Source: Malaya genurostris (Eukaryota > Arthropoda > Insecta > Diptera > Culicidae). Taken from it: DNA of 64,000 nucleotides. Shown here in pieces: positions 53,601 to 64,000 of this stretch. Below the pieces are notes generated by a model that made no database searches, was not told the origin of the DNA, and saw nothing but the letters and a program-made list of their open reading frames with translations. Positions within the stretch are counted from its first letter, which is position 1. Every line of letters begins with the position of its first letter. The position numbers and the translations under genes are program-made. The stretch is from the NCBI RefSeq assembly GCF_030247185.1, contig NC_080572.1, positions 120,333,928 through 120,397,927 of the forward strand. The letters are read 5' to 3'.

Positions 53601-55149
53601 CTTTTATCATGGTTCCCGATTTCTTTGTGGGTTTCCTGAGTTTTTTTCCCACTGTGCAGTGATACAAAGTCATTTGATGTGGGGACCACGGGTCTTCAGG
53701 ATAACATTCGAACTTTGCATTAATATTTCCGATCAACCCCGCATGCCGACAATCTCTCGTTGAGTCGTTGGCGCTGGGAATTTTTCAAATTTGTCACTAA
53801 TGAAATAGTCTTATGAAATTCACAAAATAATTGATTTTCACTTGATTCATAAGTCCTAAGCTTATGAAACTCGTAAGTTAATTTTCAGTGTATGCGATGT
53901 TCACAGTAGGCCAATTCCGCATATAAAAATACCATTTGATTAGGGTAATAAGCTATTCCATGAGTAATAGAAACCATGTTTTTGAAAGTTTAACGATGTG
54001 TAACGTTCAGTCTTCATGGCACATCAAACCTAATCCCAAGCATACATAACCAACTTAAAAAAGTTTATATAAAGAGATTCGTTCAGAGTTCCTAAATTTA
54101 AAGTATAAAATCGATTTATTTTTGCACTACTACAAAAAATGTAACACGGTTTATCTATTCATGAATAGGAAATGAACGTTCAACAGACTGTACTGTAGGA
54201 ATCTTCGCTTCAATGGACTGTCCCAGTGAATTGCTGGGTAGTGTTGTACACACTAAATTTCTTTCGGTAATTTTTGGATCTTTTGACGAGATTTGAACAG
54301 CCGAACTACCGAACATTTTCATTCTACTGATACATCAGCACAAATATCCATTCGTTAACAGTAGTATCTCAAGGTACCGCTGTGATGAAACGGTATTTCT
54401 ACTGAAAAAATCAGCTACCGAGATTGGAACAGCTGAGATCGGTAATCCAATTTAAGAGTTTAACGACAATATTAATTCATCGCGAGAGCACCTGACTGGT
54501 TGATGTATGCGTTTACCGCTAGGTTTCGCATGTGATTGTTTTAAACATGGCACATGTTATAAACATGTTCGAATAAGCGTTGGTAAACCCAAATGATAAT
54601 TAATGCCATTATCCGTGTTGTCAGTTGCTACTTTTGACAATTCGACATGATATCATACCGAAATAGAGATATGCGATGGTATTAAATCATATGAAATAAC
54701 AAAAAATGTGCACGTGCTGTCAGCAAAACACGCGTAAATGCGAAGTTTGAGGGGTTTCCGATATGTTTGTTAGCAACGGAACGTCAGCGTCCGTTCAAAT
54801 TGGTTTAATACATTCTTTACCGGAACCTTTACATGTACCGGGTGTCAAACAGCTCCATGGCATTGACGTTGTGTGCGAATGTCTCCATAAGTATAGCATA
54901 TTTAACTGGTCACGATGATGGAAAGTAATAATGGCAGAAGGAGACGAACCGTCTGAATCGTAATTTATTTTCACTCAAATGTTAGAAAACTCAACGCTCA
55001 CTCCAATGCTTGATTAAATGCGAGAGAACTCATGACTTAAGTAAATTTTAATCAAACAGATACTCAAATTGTGACGTATCGTTTCAGCTCATGAATTTAG
55101 TAGTCGTCACTCAAATAATGAGTTATGTTAAATGAGTGTTTTCACATTG
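53601..55149. other. Unassigned intergenic sequence
   Basis: No genes or repeats supported. Confidence 0.35.
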
Positions 55150-55378
55150 AATGAATATTCTTCCTCGCACACGGACACCTCTAGTTGTGAAACACAATTT
55201 TAGATCGCCCATACCGCTCATGCATTTCCGTGGCTCTCACACTCACTCTCTCGAACCGCTTCTCCACATTGACGTTTATTGAAAAAGAGCCAATGAGCCG
55301 TTCAATTGAACCGGCTCTTACGAAAGAGCGTTCGTCTCAGAGCCGCTCATTGAAATGAGCCGTACTGCCCATCTCTAA
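55150..55378 (-). repeat. Dispersed repeat with GAGCGGCTC palindromes
   Basis: The minus strand begins AGAGATGGGCAGTACGGCTC and has a chain of related palindromes: CTCATTTCAATGAGCGGCTC, GCTCTTTCGTAAGAGC, GTTCAATTGAACGGCTCATT. It continues to CACAACTAGAGGTGTCCGTG near 55180. Such AGAGATGGGC-starting repeats with GAGC palindromes are widespread in insects; the class is uncertain. Confidence 0.5.
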
Positions 55379-56700
55379 AACGAATAAATACACGCGTACC
55401 AGGAAAAAAAGCAATAATCGAGAAAAGCAGATATAGTTAGGTTTCTTTTCTTTGCAATTTAAACAGCCTGTGTGTCCCCAGTGTGAGTGATAATTACGAC
55501 GGAGAAAATGTGAATTTCTCACATCTATCGGGAATGTGCTTTCGCTTGTCGTACCTTCCGTTCTTTCGTAAATACAACAAGACACCAAATGTCTCACCAA
55601 ATACTTCACCATGCATAGAGATAACCGCAATTCACTGAAATGAATTTTCTAGAAGCTGAGAGCTATATGTCTAGTTGTGTGTAGTAAAATGTATAATTAA
55701 AATTAAAGAATTTTAATTGCTACATTCCTCATCTGAGAAACGCTCATCGTGAACGAAACTTGAAAAAGACCACCCGTTCAGGGGCGCCAAAGAAGTGTGT
55801 GTTTCCAAATTTGGATGAGTATCAAATTTTTGTGCACCGGCGACAATTATCACATATTGAAACTTGTTCTACATCAAATCACAAAACTTGCAGCATGACT
55901 AGTAAGCCTGATATTTCCCCTTGGGACGCCTTTTCCGGAGATAACACAAAATAGCGGTCTTGTCATATGAACCACAAAACATACAGCATTTTGGAGCTCA
56001 TTCTTTGGGTGCTGATCTGATGGAGCGTCGTTTGGCGGGAAGTGCTATAAGAAATGTAGTTCAAACCCTTTAATGTCCAGTGACACCACACTCTGAGAGT
56101 AAAAAAGCTTTGAAACTAAATATTGAACACATTTAAATCTCCGAAACTGCCAACATGTTTTGATATCCTAAATACCGTCAAATTTAATTTGGGCTGTAGA
56201 GAGTTAACCGAAAATGTACCCCATTAAGATACCGACCGACAAGAGAATTCCATACAGTGATGTTCTTTGTGCATCCCAACAACCCCAACCGATGGGAGGA
56301 TGAAAGTGCATTTTGAGCTCAAACCATGTCACAGAATTTATCGTACCGAAAATCGTTACCAAACACTTTGACGGCATGGCAGCCCAGAAAGAGTTCACTA
56401 TTTGCATTGAATACTGCTATTTATCGGTGGAAAAATCATGTCACAATCCTGAGCTTAGGAAGATATTGGATGAAATGTGTTACTGAGATATACTTTGAGC
56501 GTTTTCCTTTCAGTTTGTTTCATAATTGAAGCGATTTTGTAGAAAAAAAAGTAGATGTAGTTCAGGTTTTTGCATGAAAATTTGATACATTGCAAAATTG
56601 TGTAATAATAACCAAAATTATACAACTGGCTATCCTATTTAGCCAGAAGAACTTTATATTAAGCAACCAATCGAACTGGCGACTAACTTTCATTGAAACT
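55379..56700. other. Unassigned intergenic sequence
   Basis: No coding or repeat structure recognised. Confidence 0.35.
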
Positions 56701-56780
56701 ACACGGAGAACTGTCAGGTCGCAAAATTGCAGTATTGCAATTTTTGCTTCCCGTTTTGCTTGGTTCAACTAAAAAAGGCG
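56701..56780 (+). repeat. Solo end of the CACGGAGAA TIR family
   Basis: CACGGAGAACTGTCAGGTCG, then CAAAATTGCAGTATTGCAAT, closely follows the left end of the element at 52399. It is cut off by the inverted repeat 'C' fragment at 56787. Confidence 0.6.
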
Positions 56781-56786
56781 GGTGGG

Positions 56787-56960
56787 TACTGTCACAGACC
56801 AAACTGGAGGACGTAAATACGAATAAAACTGACATGCTTCTTCAAAACTTCCGCATTTAGATAATCGTTCGTATTAGTTTATTATGTAACTTGTTGACGA
56901 CCAATGTGTTCTACCATACAATTAAATAACACGGAACAACTGAGAGTAATACAATATAAC
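56787..56960 (-). repeat. Dispersed repeat 'C', partial inverted copy
   Basis: The minus strand reads GTTCCGTGTTATTTAATTG, CATAATAAACTAATACGAAC, GTTTTATTCGTATTTACGTC and TCTGTGACAGTACCC, matching the right part of the copy at 48916-49434. Confidence 0.65.
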
Positions 56961-56969
56961 AACCCAAGT

Positions 56970-57698
56970 AGCATGTTAAGTTGCTGTCCTGTATTTTTCT
57001 ACTGATTGTGTAATTTATGTAGTTAGTTTATATTTCTATTCTGGTAACTGTTGTGTTATGAAAAAAGCGCAATTTTCCTGTGTTGTGCAACATATCTTCA
57101 AGTCCATCCGTTATTACGAACATTTATTCACAACGATTGTGTAACTGATACAAAAACTTATACGTCGATCCCATCACAGAGGCAGTAATAAAATCAGCGA
57201 AAAAACAATTGTGAAACTCGTGAGAACTACTACGTAATGTAAACAAGAAATGGAATGACGCTGACAAAAACATGCAAACTTAATTTCGAATGAATAAGTT
57301 TCACATTTGATTTTCAATACAACTGCTCTTAACACAAACATGGATCTTGTAAAATAATCTGCACATGAAAAATGATAATCTAACATATTGTAGAACATAT
57401 CTTTTGTGTTTCTGTAATTGAAAAATCGGCAACGAACTGCATTTTTATGGTGAAACATGTATTCGTACGGCCGAAATTTTCAAGCGCCTTTGAATTAACG
57501 TGTTTTACTGATTGTGCACAAATTACTGCCAAAATAACAGTCTAGTATTTTTAATGAGAATCATCGGAATGTGGTTTAAAATACATGAATTCAAACATTC
57601 TTAAAATATTCAGTCGGTTTTGATCAAACTAATGTGTAATTAATCCTGAAAAATCTCGAAATGAATTTTGCTTGAATATTTTCTAATATGGCATCGAT
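56970..57698 (+). repeat. 0.72-kb dispersed repeat 'F', copy 2
   Basis: AGCATGTTAAGTTGCTGTCC to ATGGCATCGAT; collinear with copy 1 at 25673-26394, with a small insertion near 57100 (TCCATCCG). It shows the site without the Tc1-like element: CCCAAGTAGCATG is continuous here. Confidence 0.8.
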
Positions 57699-58560
57699 GC
57701 TCTACGTTTTGTTTTTCTATCAGTAATCTTCTAGTTGAATTAAACAACAATACAGTATAGTTATTCATCTTAGCGAGTCCGACTTTTGTGATACGCACTG
57801 TAGGCATTATTTTGGTAAGCCCATGTGCTGGAGTTGCAAAAACAAGTTGCACAAGCGGTAATATATAACTATGAGAATAACTATGATTAATTAACTTTTC
57901 ATTCAATATCTTGAAAAAGTGATGTCAGGTCTGCTAATTTTTTTCGTGAGATGGAAACCGAATACAAATTATCTGATTGATTTTTGTTTTCATTGCGTAT
58001 GTAATGCTGAAACTTTTATGATAAAAATCTCATATCTGCAAGTTTTGCGTTCAATTAAAACAGATAATTCTTGCACACATTTTTTGCAAGTTTTGAGTTT
58101 TATATCATTGTTTTTCTAAAACTGAAGAAAACTGCACACACTGACCTAAAAATGCATGAGGCAGCCAAAACTATACGAATTAACAGAAACATATTTTTAC
58201 AGCAAGGTTATCAATTTGGCCAATCATTTTTTGCCTTGCGGAGAGCATCAATCATTTCACTAGAAAAATTTCTTCCACAAGAGATTTAAAGCAATTTCGA
58301 GTATGTTGTGTCCGGTACAATTATGACAGCCGTTTGGAGAGTTTTTGATAAGTTGCACAATTGTTATATTTACTCCCGTTTCACATGACGATGTGAATTT
58401 TTATTTGCAGAACTTCTAGTGAAACATTAACAAGTTGGTGATTTACTGCACAATTGTTTTAGATGTACTTAAAGTTGTTTTACAGTAATTTTTCGGTAGT
58501 ATTTTTGAAACTTAACAGTGATAAGTTGCACAACCAATTTGAAATTTTTAAAAATCTTTC
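57699..58560. other. Unassigned sequence
   Basis: No feature recognised. The open frame from 58463 is non-coding until the RTE fragment begins. Confidence 0.35.
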
Positions 58561-58567
58561 TGAACAT

Positions 58568-59587
58568 ATCGGAAGAGGCTCTAGAGAAGAAACACTACGC
58601 CTCCCACCACAAATATTGATAGACGGTGACGATATCGAGCTGGTTGACGAGTTCGTGTATTTGGGCTCACTGGTGACCGTCGATAATGACACCAGCAGAG
58701 AAATTCATAGACGTATTTTGGCAGGGAATCGTGCGTACTTTGGACTCAGAAAAACCCTCCGATCGAGAGAAGTACGCAACCGCACGAAATTGACCATCTA
58801 CAAAACGCTTCGATGAACAACATGCGGGCCACCCGCTGGGTCTCTGTGACCTGGGGGTGTTTCCCGCGGACCCATTGAAACGTATAATCGTCATCTGGAA
58901 GAAACTAATGCCATATTTAATCCACCGACCATTGCCGATTGCCAGCTGCAGACTGAATCTGCAGAATCGACCATTGCGACCGGAATTCGCCACTACCCTA
59001 ATGATAATACCCTAGTTTTAAGTTAGTTTTAATTTAAAATAAGAAAATGCCCTTGGCATCTAAGAGCTTAAGCAGTGTGCCTTCAAATATGTTACTATTG
59101 AATAAAAAAAAAATCTACAAAACGCTCATTGGACCGGTTGTTCTCTATAGCCACGAGACCTGGACTATGCTGGCAGAGGACCAACGCGCCCTCAGTGTTT
59201 TTGAAAGAAAGGTCAACCATCTATGGCGGAGTGCAGATGGAAGACGGAACGTGGAGACGGCGTATGAATCACGAATTGCAACAGCTGCTAGGGGAATCAC
59301 CCATCGTACGGACAGCTAAAATCGGACGTCTACGATGGGCTGGGCATGTCATAAGGATGTCGGACAACAGCCCAGTGAAAATGGTTCTTGAATCTAATCC
59401 GACTGGAACAAGAAGAAGAGGAGCGCAGCGAGCGAGGTGGATCGATCAAGTGGAGGGTGATCTCAGTAGCATCCGTGCCTTGAGTGGCTGGCGACGAGCA
59501 GCCATGGACCGAGTTATGTGGAGACGTATGCTTGATACAGCAAAGGACACCCCAGGCCTACAGTTGTTAGGTAAGGTAAGTAAGTAA
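58568..59587 (+). pseudogene. RTE-type ORF2 C-terminus, split and frameshifted
   Basis: 58568-58809 encodes LPPQILIDGDDIELVDEFVY, LGSLVTVDNDTSREIHRRI and LTIYKTL. The insertion interrupts here. From 59113 the frame continues as IYKTLIGPVVLYSHETWTML, then a frame change near 59210 leads to MNHELQQLLGESPIVRTAKI, GRLRWAGHVIRMSDNSPVKM and RRGAQRARWIDQVEGDLSSI, ending at 59587. These are the standard C-terminal motifs of RTE-clade proteins (KI.RLRW.GHV.RM; RG.QR.RW.DQV). Only the region after the RT catalytic core is left. Confidence 0.8.
58810..59112 (+). mobile_element. Nested 3' fragment of a poly(A) LINE with exact 14-bp target duplication
   Basis: The 14-bp sequence ATCTACAAAACGCT is present on both sides (58796-58809 and 59113-59126), and the insert ends in an A-run (AATAAAAAAAAA). 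This is a textbook 5'-truncated product of target-primed reverse transcription. The 303-bp insert resembles the 3' ends of mosquito I/Jockey-type elements (GATTGCCAGCTGCAGACTG, TTAAGTTAGTTTTAATTTAA). Its direction is that of the host RTE. Confidence 0.9.
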
Positions 59588-59590
59588 CAT

Positions 59591-60394
59591 ATCGAACATA
59601 AATAACATTTCTAAATCAATTGTAAAACATCTTGAAAGTTCATTAAGTTCCATTTGCTACTTAGGAAACAATGTAATATTAGTTTTTTTTTATAATTCAC
59701 ATGCTCAGTAGAGGAAACCTTCGCATAATTCTTTAAAACTATTTCAATGATTCTAAAATTCCAATTTGCGGAATTTCTCCGATAAACCGAACCTGAACGC
59801 AAAAATCTGTTTTTTGCTGCTACTGGTTGAAGGTCCTCACCACGACGTCCAGTTCCGGAAATGATCGGTTTTAAGTCAAGTTGAACCTCTTGCTTCAAAA
59901 AATTTAAGATAATATAATTCGATCGATGTAAGATTCAGCTAAATTAACTGTGAAGTTGATGATATGATTTATCTTTATATGCTTTGTATTGTGAATGTAA
60001 ATGAATCGCGACGCTCCTTTTATGTGCATCTAGCAACCCATCTGTGCCAAATCTATTTCGAAATTATTAACAATTCAAGAAAGTTTTGAAATCAGCTTTA
60101 TGATCAACATATTTTTTTATAAAAACTCTGTGATTTCGTAATAAATAAACTGTCACGTTGATAGCAGTTTTTCTTATGTGTACGCCATGCCGTTTTAGAA
60201 GTTTACATACTTAGAATATCTTAAATTTATTTAATATTTTGAAGCTATCGCTAAATGAAAATGTTACCGTACGTCAACAGATCGTAGGTGTCGTTTGTTG
60301 CCCTCTGTCAATAGATCAAAAATCAATTAATGAGGTTTTAACATTGTGATAATAATACATGAATCAGAAAAATTTATGTGCTTCATGTGCAAAA
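59591..60394. other. Unassigned; contains a partial repeat 'E' block at 59985-60035
   Basis: GTGAATGTAAATGAATCGCG and ACGCTCCTTTTATGTGCATC at 59991-60029 belong to repeat 'E'. Nothing else recognised. Confidence 0.4.
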
Positions 60395-60460
60395 ATGGGA
60401 ATCAAACCTAGATAGGTAGCATGAAACATGATCGACTAATCCAATGATTCCCAAACTGGC
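60395..60460 (-). mobile_element. Possible tRNA-derived SINE remnant
   Basis: The minus strand reads TTGGATTAGTCGATCATG, an A-box-like stretch, and 25 bases later GGTTTGATTCCCAT, a good B box. The arrangement fits a decayed SINE head. No clear 3' tail. Confidence 0.35.
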
Positions 60461-60704
60461 CTTCATATATTTTGGCCCACCTAACAAACTTTATGGATTT
60501 AATCGGTGTTAAGTAACCCATGTTGCATCAGTTTGAAACTAATCACATTAAATTACCTATTGCGGAAGGGTTTTTCAAAGATATTACAACATTTGGTGGA
60601 TATTTTTACAAAGTGGACCAATATAAAATCAATCCTTAAAGAGGGTCAAAATAACTCTGTCACCCTACATTTCGCTTCGATGCCGTAATATCAGGGAGAG
60701 TTTC

Positions 60705-60995
60705 TGATAGAGATGGTCGGACATGCAATTTCTTTAACCCGATCCGTACCCGATCTAAGATAAAAAAAACTTTCATCTGTACCTGACAGGAACCCGAGAT
60801 AAATTTTACTTCATATCCCGAACCCAACTTCTACTCGATAAAAAAATAAAATCTTTACCCGTACCCGACCCGTTTAAAATGAGAAAATCGTCACCCGTAC
60901 CCGATCCGAAAACGGTAAACATTTTTTTCTGAACCCGACTAGTACCCGTCGGGTTTTGGTCGGGTATCGGGTACAAATGCCCAAAACCAGATCAT
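60705..60995. repeat. Degenerate CCCGTACCCGACCCG repeat
   Basis: About 290 bases with many variants of ACCCGTACCCGA/CCCGAACCC, separated by A/T-rich linkers, ending GTCGGGTATCGGGTAC on the opposite strand pattern, so part is inverted. Similar GGGTACGGGTCGGG low-complexity regions occur in other insect genomes. Non-coding. Confidence 0.75.
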
Positions 60996-61807
60996 ATCAA
61001 GTTTGCGAAACACTGTACTCATCGATTGTATCTTCTGCTTATAACAAGATTCCATAAGAACCATGCAAAAATAAGCCGAACTGTTAAGTTTCATTGGCAC
61101 AATTTGAGGTCTTTGGATGAAGCTCTCGCTATTGGATGGCTCTATTATTTGTGTTTTAACAGCAATGCAAAGCGAGAATTGAAGAAAATATTTATGACAA
61201 CTCAATATTAAGTAAAATTATAGGAACTTTCTCTTCTCTGTGTACGATGAAACGATCATAAATAGAAATAGATTGAAATCGATAACATCAAGTAGAAGCA
61301 CGATTGTAAAATTTCTAGAACCTTTTGCTCAAACCGGGCATCGTGCTATTATTTTAAAGAACGGCTATTTGGCTGACTTGCCTTTAGAGCTATTCAATAT
61401 ACTGTATGGAAATAATTTTCTATCTCGCCAAGCCACAATCAGCCTACAGTAGATATCTTTCACCACTTAGAAACGTTTGAGCAGCAGAAAGCATTCTGGA
61501 CATTGTGTTATATACAATGTTACCATGTTATGCTACAATTTTCAACACTGTTTGTCGGAGAGACAGTTGCGACTAAATATTTGTTTGAAACTCATTCCTA
61601 CTACACTTGTGTTTGAGAACACGGAGATGCCCCAGCCCTGCGAGAGTAGCAAAATGGTCTTGCTTTAATTAAGCATTTCTGTCATGATCATTCAAGTGGA
61701 ATGTTTGTTGCGCGGTAATACTTAGAGGTCTCGGTTTGAAGAGGCAATTAAAGTTACACACTAAGTAACTAGTCTTCCAACCGAAGCCGTTTGTGATGTT
61801 TGTATGT
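60996..61807. other. Unassigned; possible PiggyBac-like protein fossil at 61285-61420
   Basis: A frame at 61240-61452 includes KFLEPFAQTGHRAIILKNGY followed by LADLPLELFNILYGNNFLS. This loosely resembles the PiggyBac core region (EPF..SGR.V..DN.YTS.PLA..L), but the key Asp is Lys. The assignment is weak. No termini seen. Confidence 0.25.
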
Positions 61808-62015
61808 ACACAGTGCGTCCATTAAGTTTCCATAAATTCCATAAATTGCAAAATAAACAAGAAAACTTGAGTTTTTCAAATTTGTTATTCATAGTATTCT
61901 CCCTTCGATTCAATTTATTTCAACAGCGGTTCAATAGTAATTCAAATGCGTGATACAGCTCATTTTGTGGAACAACATCGAACATTCGAGTCTTCAAAAA
62001 AGTACTGCATTTCCT
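61808..62015 (-). pseudogene. Mariner-like element end with transposase C-terminus
   Basis: On the minus strand MFDVVPQNELYHAFELLLNR, a frame change, then IESKGEYYE and stop resemble the C-termini of a mariner-like transposase group (..FEKCFEDWKKRWHKCIESEGDYFE). It is followed about 110 bases later by GGAAACTTAATGGACGCACT, which looks like a mariner-type terminal repeat ending near 61808. Upstream coding sequence cannot be followed. Confidence 0.4.
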
Positions 62016-62614
62016 TAAGAAGAGTTTGTAACCGATGAAATCTAATTATTTGCTCTCGTACGGTTTTTTTGCCGAAACATTCAAAATTTCTGATGTACAA
62101 ATGAACGTTTCAGAAGATCTAGTTATTTCGGTAGAACTATCAAGTTCTAAACGGCTCTTTGAAATACCATTTTTCCTATCACTAGTTACTACTCAATTAG
62201 CTTACAAAATTTTCATCGACACTTTTCAAGTGCGTGAACGCTTTAAAATCTGTTTGCATGGTTGAGAATTTGACTTGACATTTCCGATTGCAAAACATAT
62301 GAAATTAATAGTCGCCATCCTGTTTCTCATAGGAAAACTATGAACGAAACAAAATTCTAATAGATCTAGCGCATTTTGCAGTTCAATAGCGAGGTTTCCG
62401 GAACAAAACACTCAACAAAATTTGTTATGTGTAAAATTAAATACATTAAAGTAAGCTGGTATGAAGATCTGTAATTCCTTCGGTACACGACGATCAATTG
62501 CTCTAAAGGTTTTTTAAAGAAAACCAATGGAAAAATTTCGAAATACGTCAGCATCCGCAAAATTTGGAGTAATCATTTCCACTCTTGGAAAAAATGAAAC
62601 TTGAACATAAAATC
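62016..62614. other. Unassigned sequence
   Basis: A 76-codon frame at 62035-62265 has no motif. Nothing else. Confidence 0.35.
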
Positions 62615-63010
62615 CAAACATGCCTCATTTTCTTGGGTAATGACAGAATATTTCATCTTTTACTACGTAAAAGAAAATTTACCATCACTGGGTTTCTTTT
62701 TAGTGTGTAGTGAGTAGGATATTGCATCCACACCTCTGATCTTCTGAGACTGACGTATACGGGTGTATTTTCAAATCACACAATTTCACTTGCTATTGAA
62801 TATAAATTTGTGCGAAATACGATGCTCCATTTATGTGCATCGGATAAGATATAAAATTATAAGATTTTTCGAACTGTGCAGAACTAAATTGCATGTTTGT
62901 TTCGATGTCAAATTCCACTAAATTAACGTTAAAAGACATGATAGATTCTCACATGTTTAGGATTGTGAATTCAAGTAAAACAAGACACTTCTTTTATTTG
63001 CATTTTGACA
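62615..63010 (+). repeat. Dispersed repeat 'E', copies in tandem
   Basis: CATGCCTCATTTTCTTGGG at 62621, TTACGATGCTCCATTTATGTGC-like sequence near 62818 and a second related block (TTGTGAATTCAAGTAAAACA, then CACTTCTTTTATTTGCA) near 62965. The order equals that at 14715-14885, but the second half is duplicated. Confidence 0.5.
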
Positions 63011-64000
63011 CTGTGCATGTTTCGTAATGCACATTATTGATCGAAGTCGGACATTTCAATTAACTGATGACACTCGTGATTTGGTAATCCCCACCCCGTT
63101 TTCAAAACTAATCGTTGCAGGGAAATTATACATTTGGTAAGACAAAATCCAACCGATAAAACTGAAACAAAATTTCATTAAAATGAGGAATCGAATGTAC
63201 AAAAAAAAGCAATTCATATTAAGCTCGAATCTAGAATCGCAGAGCAAATGTGACTGAAGGCAGTACAATTGAATTTGAACCGTGTTTGAGAACCACTTTC
63301 GTGTTCACATGCGTTTCTTCCATCTGTCAATAACAAGTGATTGAATTTCCTGGTTTTACATTTGCACACGTATCTCGAAATCAAAACATGTGATACGTTT
63401 ATCAAACCACTTTTTCTCGTATTTGTTCAACATATTCGGTCTCGGTCGCGTTTTGAGTTTTATTTTACGTCTTATCACCTAACTCACTGACAGTTGCACG
63501 ATGTTCGAATGAATGAAGATTCATTTATGAAATATTATGAATCGTAGGATATTTTCAACCAGTCATGGTTTCAAGTTTTCATACACCCCACTCCATATTC
63601 GATAATTTTTCACTCAGAAATGTGCCGGTTCCATTATGGATAATATTAGATCACCATAAGCTATCCAAATATTCATCAACATAAAAATTTGTAGCCGCTT
63701 CTTCGATAGTCAATTTACCAGATTCAATCACTCCGAGATGGCTTCTGCGAAAACAGCATAGAATGAGAGCCCCATTATCCATAGGTACACAAAACAGCAG
63801 ATCGCAGACTGTAAACGCCCCTCGAATCCTCCCCCCGGTAGGTCCGCTCACTACGGATTATTTTTTTATCGTCGTTTACTTTTCCGTCAACCACTGAGCC
63901 GAAAGGTTTGACGACGTCACGTTCTTTCTTTTCTTACCACCTCCTCCGATACAACTGCTCCGCGTGCATCAGTTATTCCAAACGAAGTGCTTTATTTGGT
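63011..64000. other. Unassigned; possible BEL/Pao RT scrap at 63651-63851 (minus)
   Basis: On the minus strand 63851-63651 encodes IEEAATNFYVDEYLDSLW at its end, reminiscent of the YVDDYLDS active site of BEL/Pao reverse transcriptases, but the second Asp is Glu and the upstream sequence gives no support. The last 170 bases are GC-richer and unassigned. Confidence 0.25.

Larger units (their letters stand above)
58565..59590 (+). mobile_element. RTE-type LINE, 3' end, interrupted by a nested retroelement
   Basis: The C-terminal region of an RTE/JAM1-like ORF2 is followed directly by a short TAAG-type repeat tail (GGTAAGGTAAGTAAGTAAC at 59572-59590), as is usual for RTE elements with little 3' UTR. 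The 5' end is truncated at about 58565. The insertion at 58810-59112 splits the coding region. Confidence 0.75.

Noticed and set aside
61240..61452. PiggyBac transposase
   Set aside because: Only a loose resemblance over about 40 residues, the expected catalytic Asp is Lys, and order with neighbouring frames does not fit.
63651..63851. BEL/Pao reverse transcriptase active site
   Set aside because: YVDE instead of YVDD and no other RT motif; no LTRs seen.

Overview
This window is eukaryotic, AT-rich and almost wholly repetitive. It has no operons, ribosome binding sites or bacterial gene density. Its non-LTR retrotransposons, ITmD37D-like, mariner and hAT DNA transposons, tRNA-like SINEs and dispersed families of the type 'CCTAGTGGTG ... 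CCGGAACCGGAAGTCGG' point to a dipteran, most likely a culicine mosquito. The species assignment is an inference.

Layout. 1-5081 (minus): the 5' part of an apparently intact I-superfamily LINE, with ORF1 complete and ORF2 (endonuclease, reverse transcriptase, start of RNase H) open to the window edge. 5350-6177: a Helitron-like non-autonomous element. About 7976-10292: an internally deleted Jockey-type LINE whose 5' UTR holds a row of eight small stem-loops. 12965-13100: a tRNA-like SINE. 13615-14248: a frameshifted gag-like ORF1. 15613-16552: a DD37D Tc1/mariner copy with unusually long (about 196 bp) inverted ends. 17.3 kb: a perfect 59-bp hairpin. 17985-18430: a mariner fossil. 20392-22290 (minus) and 39681-41000 (plus): decayed CR1/Jockey-group LINEs. 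24725-25671: a Tc1-like element, followed by a 0.72-kb repeat that recurs at 56970-57698. 30658-30871: a candidate host first exon ending in GTAAGT, followed by a 1.2-kb compound satellite. 34231-35052: a Foldback-type element with 9+9 'TTCGCCGAA' units and a 9-bp target duplication. 42930-44100 (minus): a decayed hAT transposase with two probable short introns. 46.9 kb: a perfect 60-bp hairpin. 49461-50104: a hAT-type MITE with an exact 8-bp target duplication. 50.5-52.35 kb: a ~165-bp satellite that inverts orientation and hosts an internally deleted mariner. 58565-59590: an RTE-type LINE end split by a poly(A)-tailed insertion with an exact 14-bp target duplication. 59.6-64 kb: mostly unassigned, with small fossils.

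There is no cooperating set of host genes here. The only proteins likely to be functional are those of the 5' LINE. Apart from the candidate exon at 30.8 kb and one unassigned minus-strand reading frame at 32.7-33.15 kb, every recognisable coding segment belongs to a transposable element, usually a broken one. Nested insertions (mariner in satellite, Foldback in dispersed repeat, LINE tail in RTE, MITE in repeat) give a relative age order. The signals I rate most worth following are the intact LINE, the stem-loop 5' UTR, the two perfect hairpins, the Foldback element, the intron-bearing hAT and the DNA-binding-only mariner.
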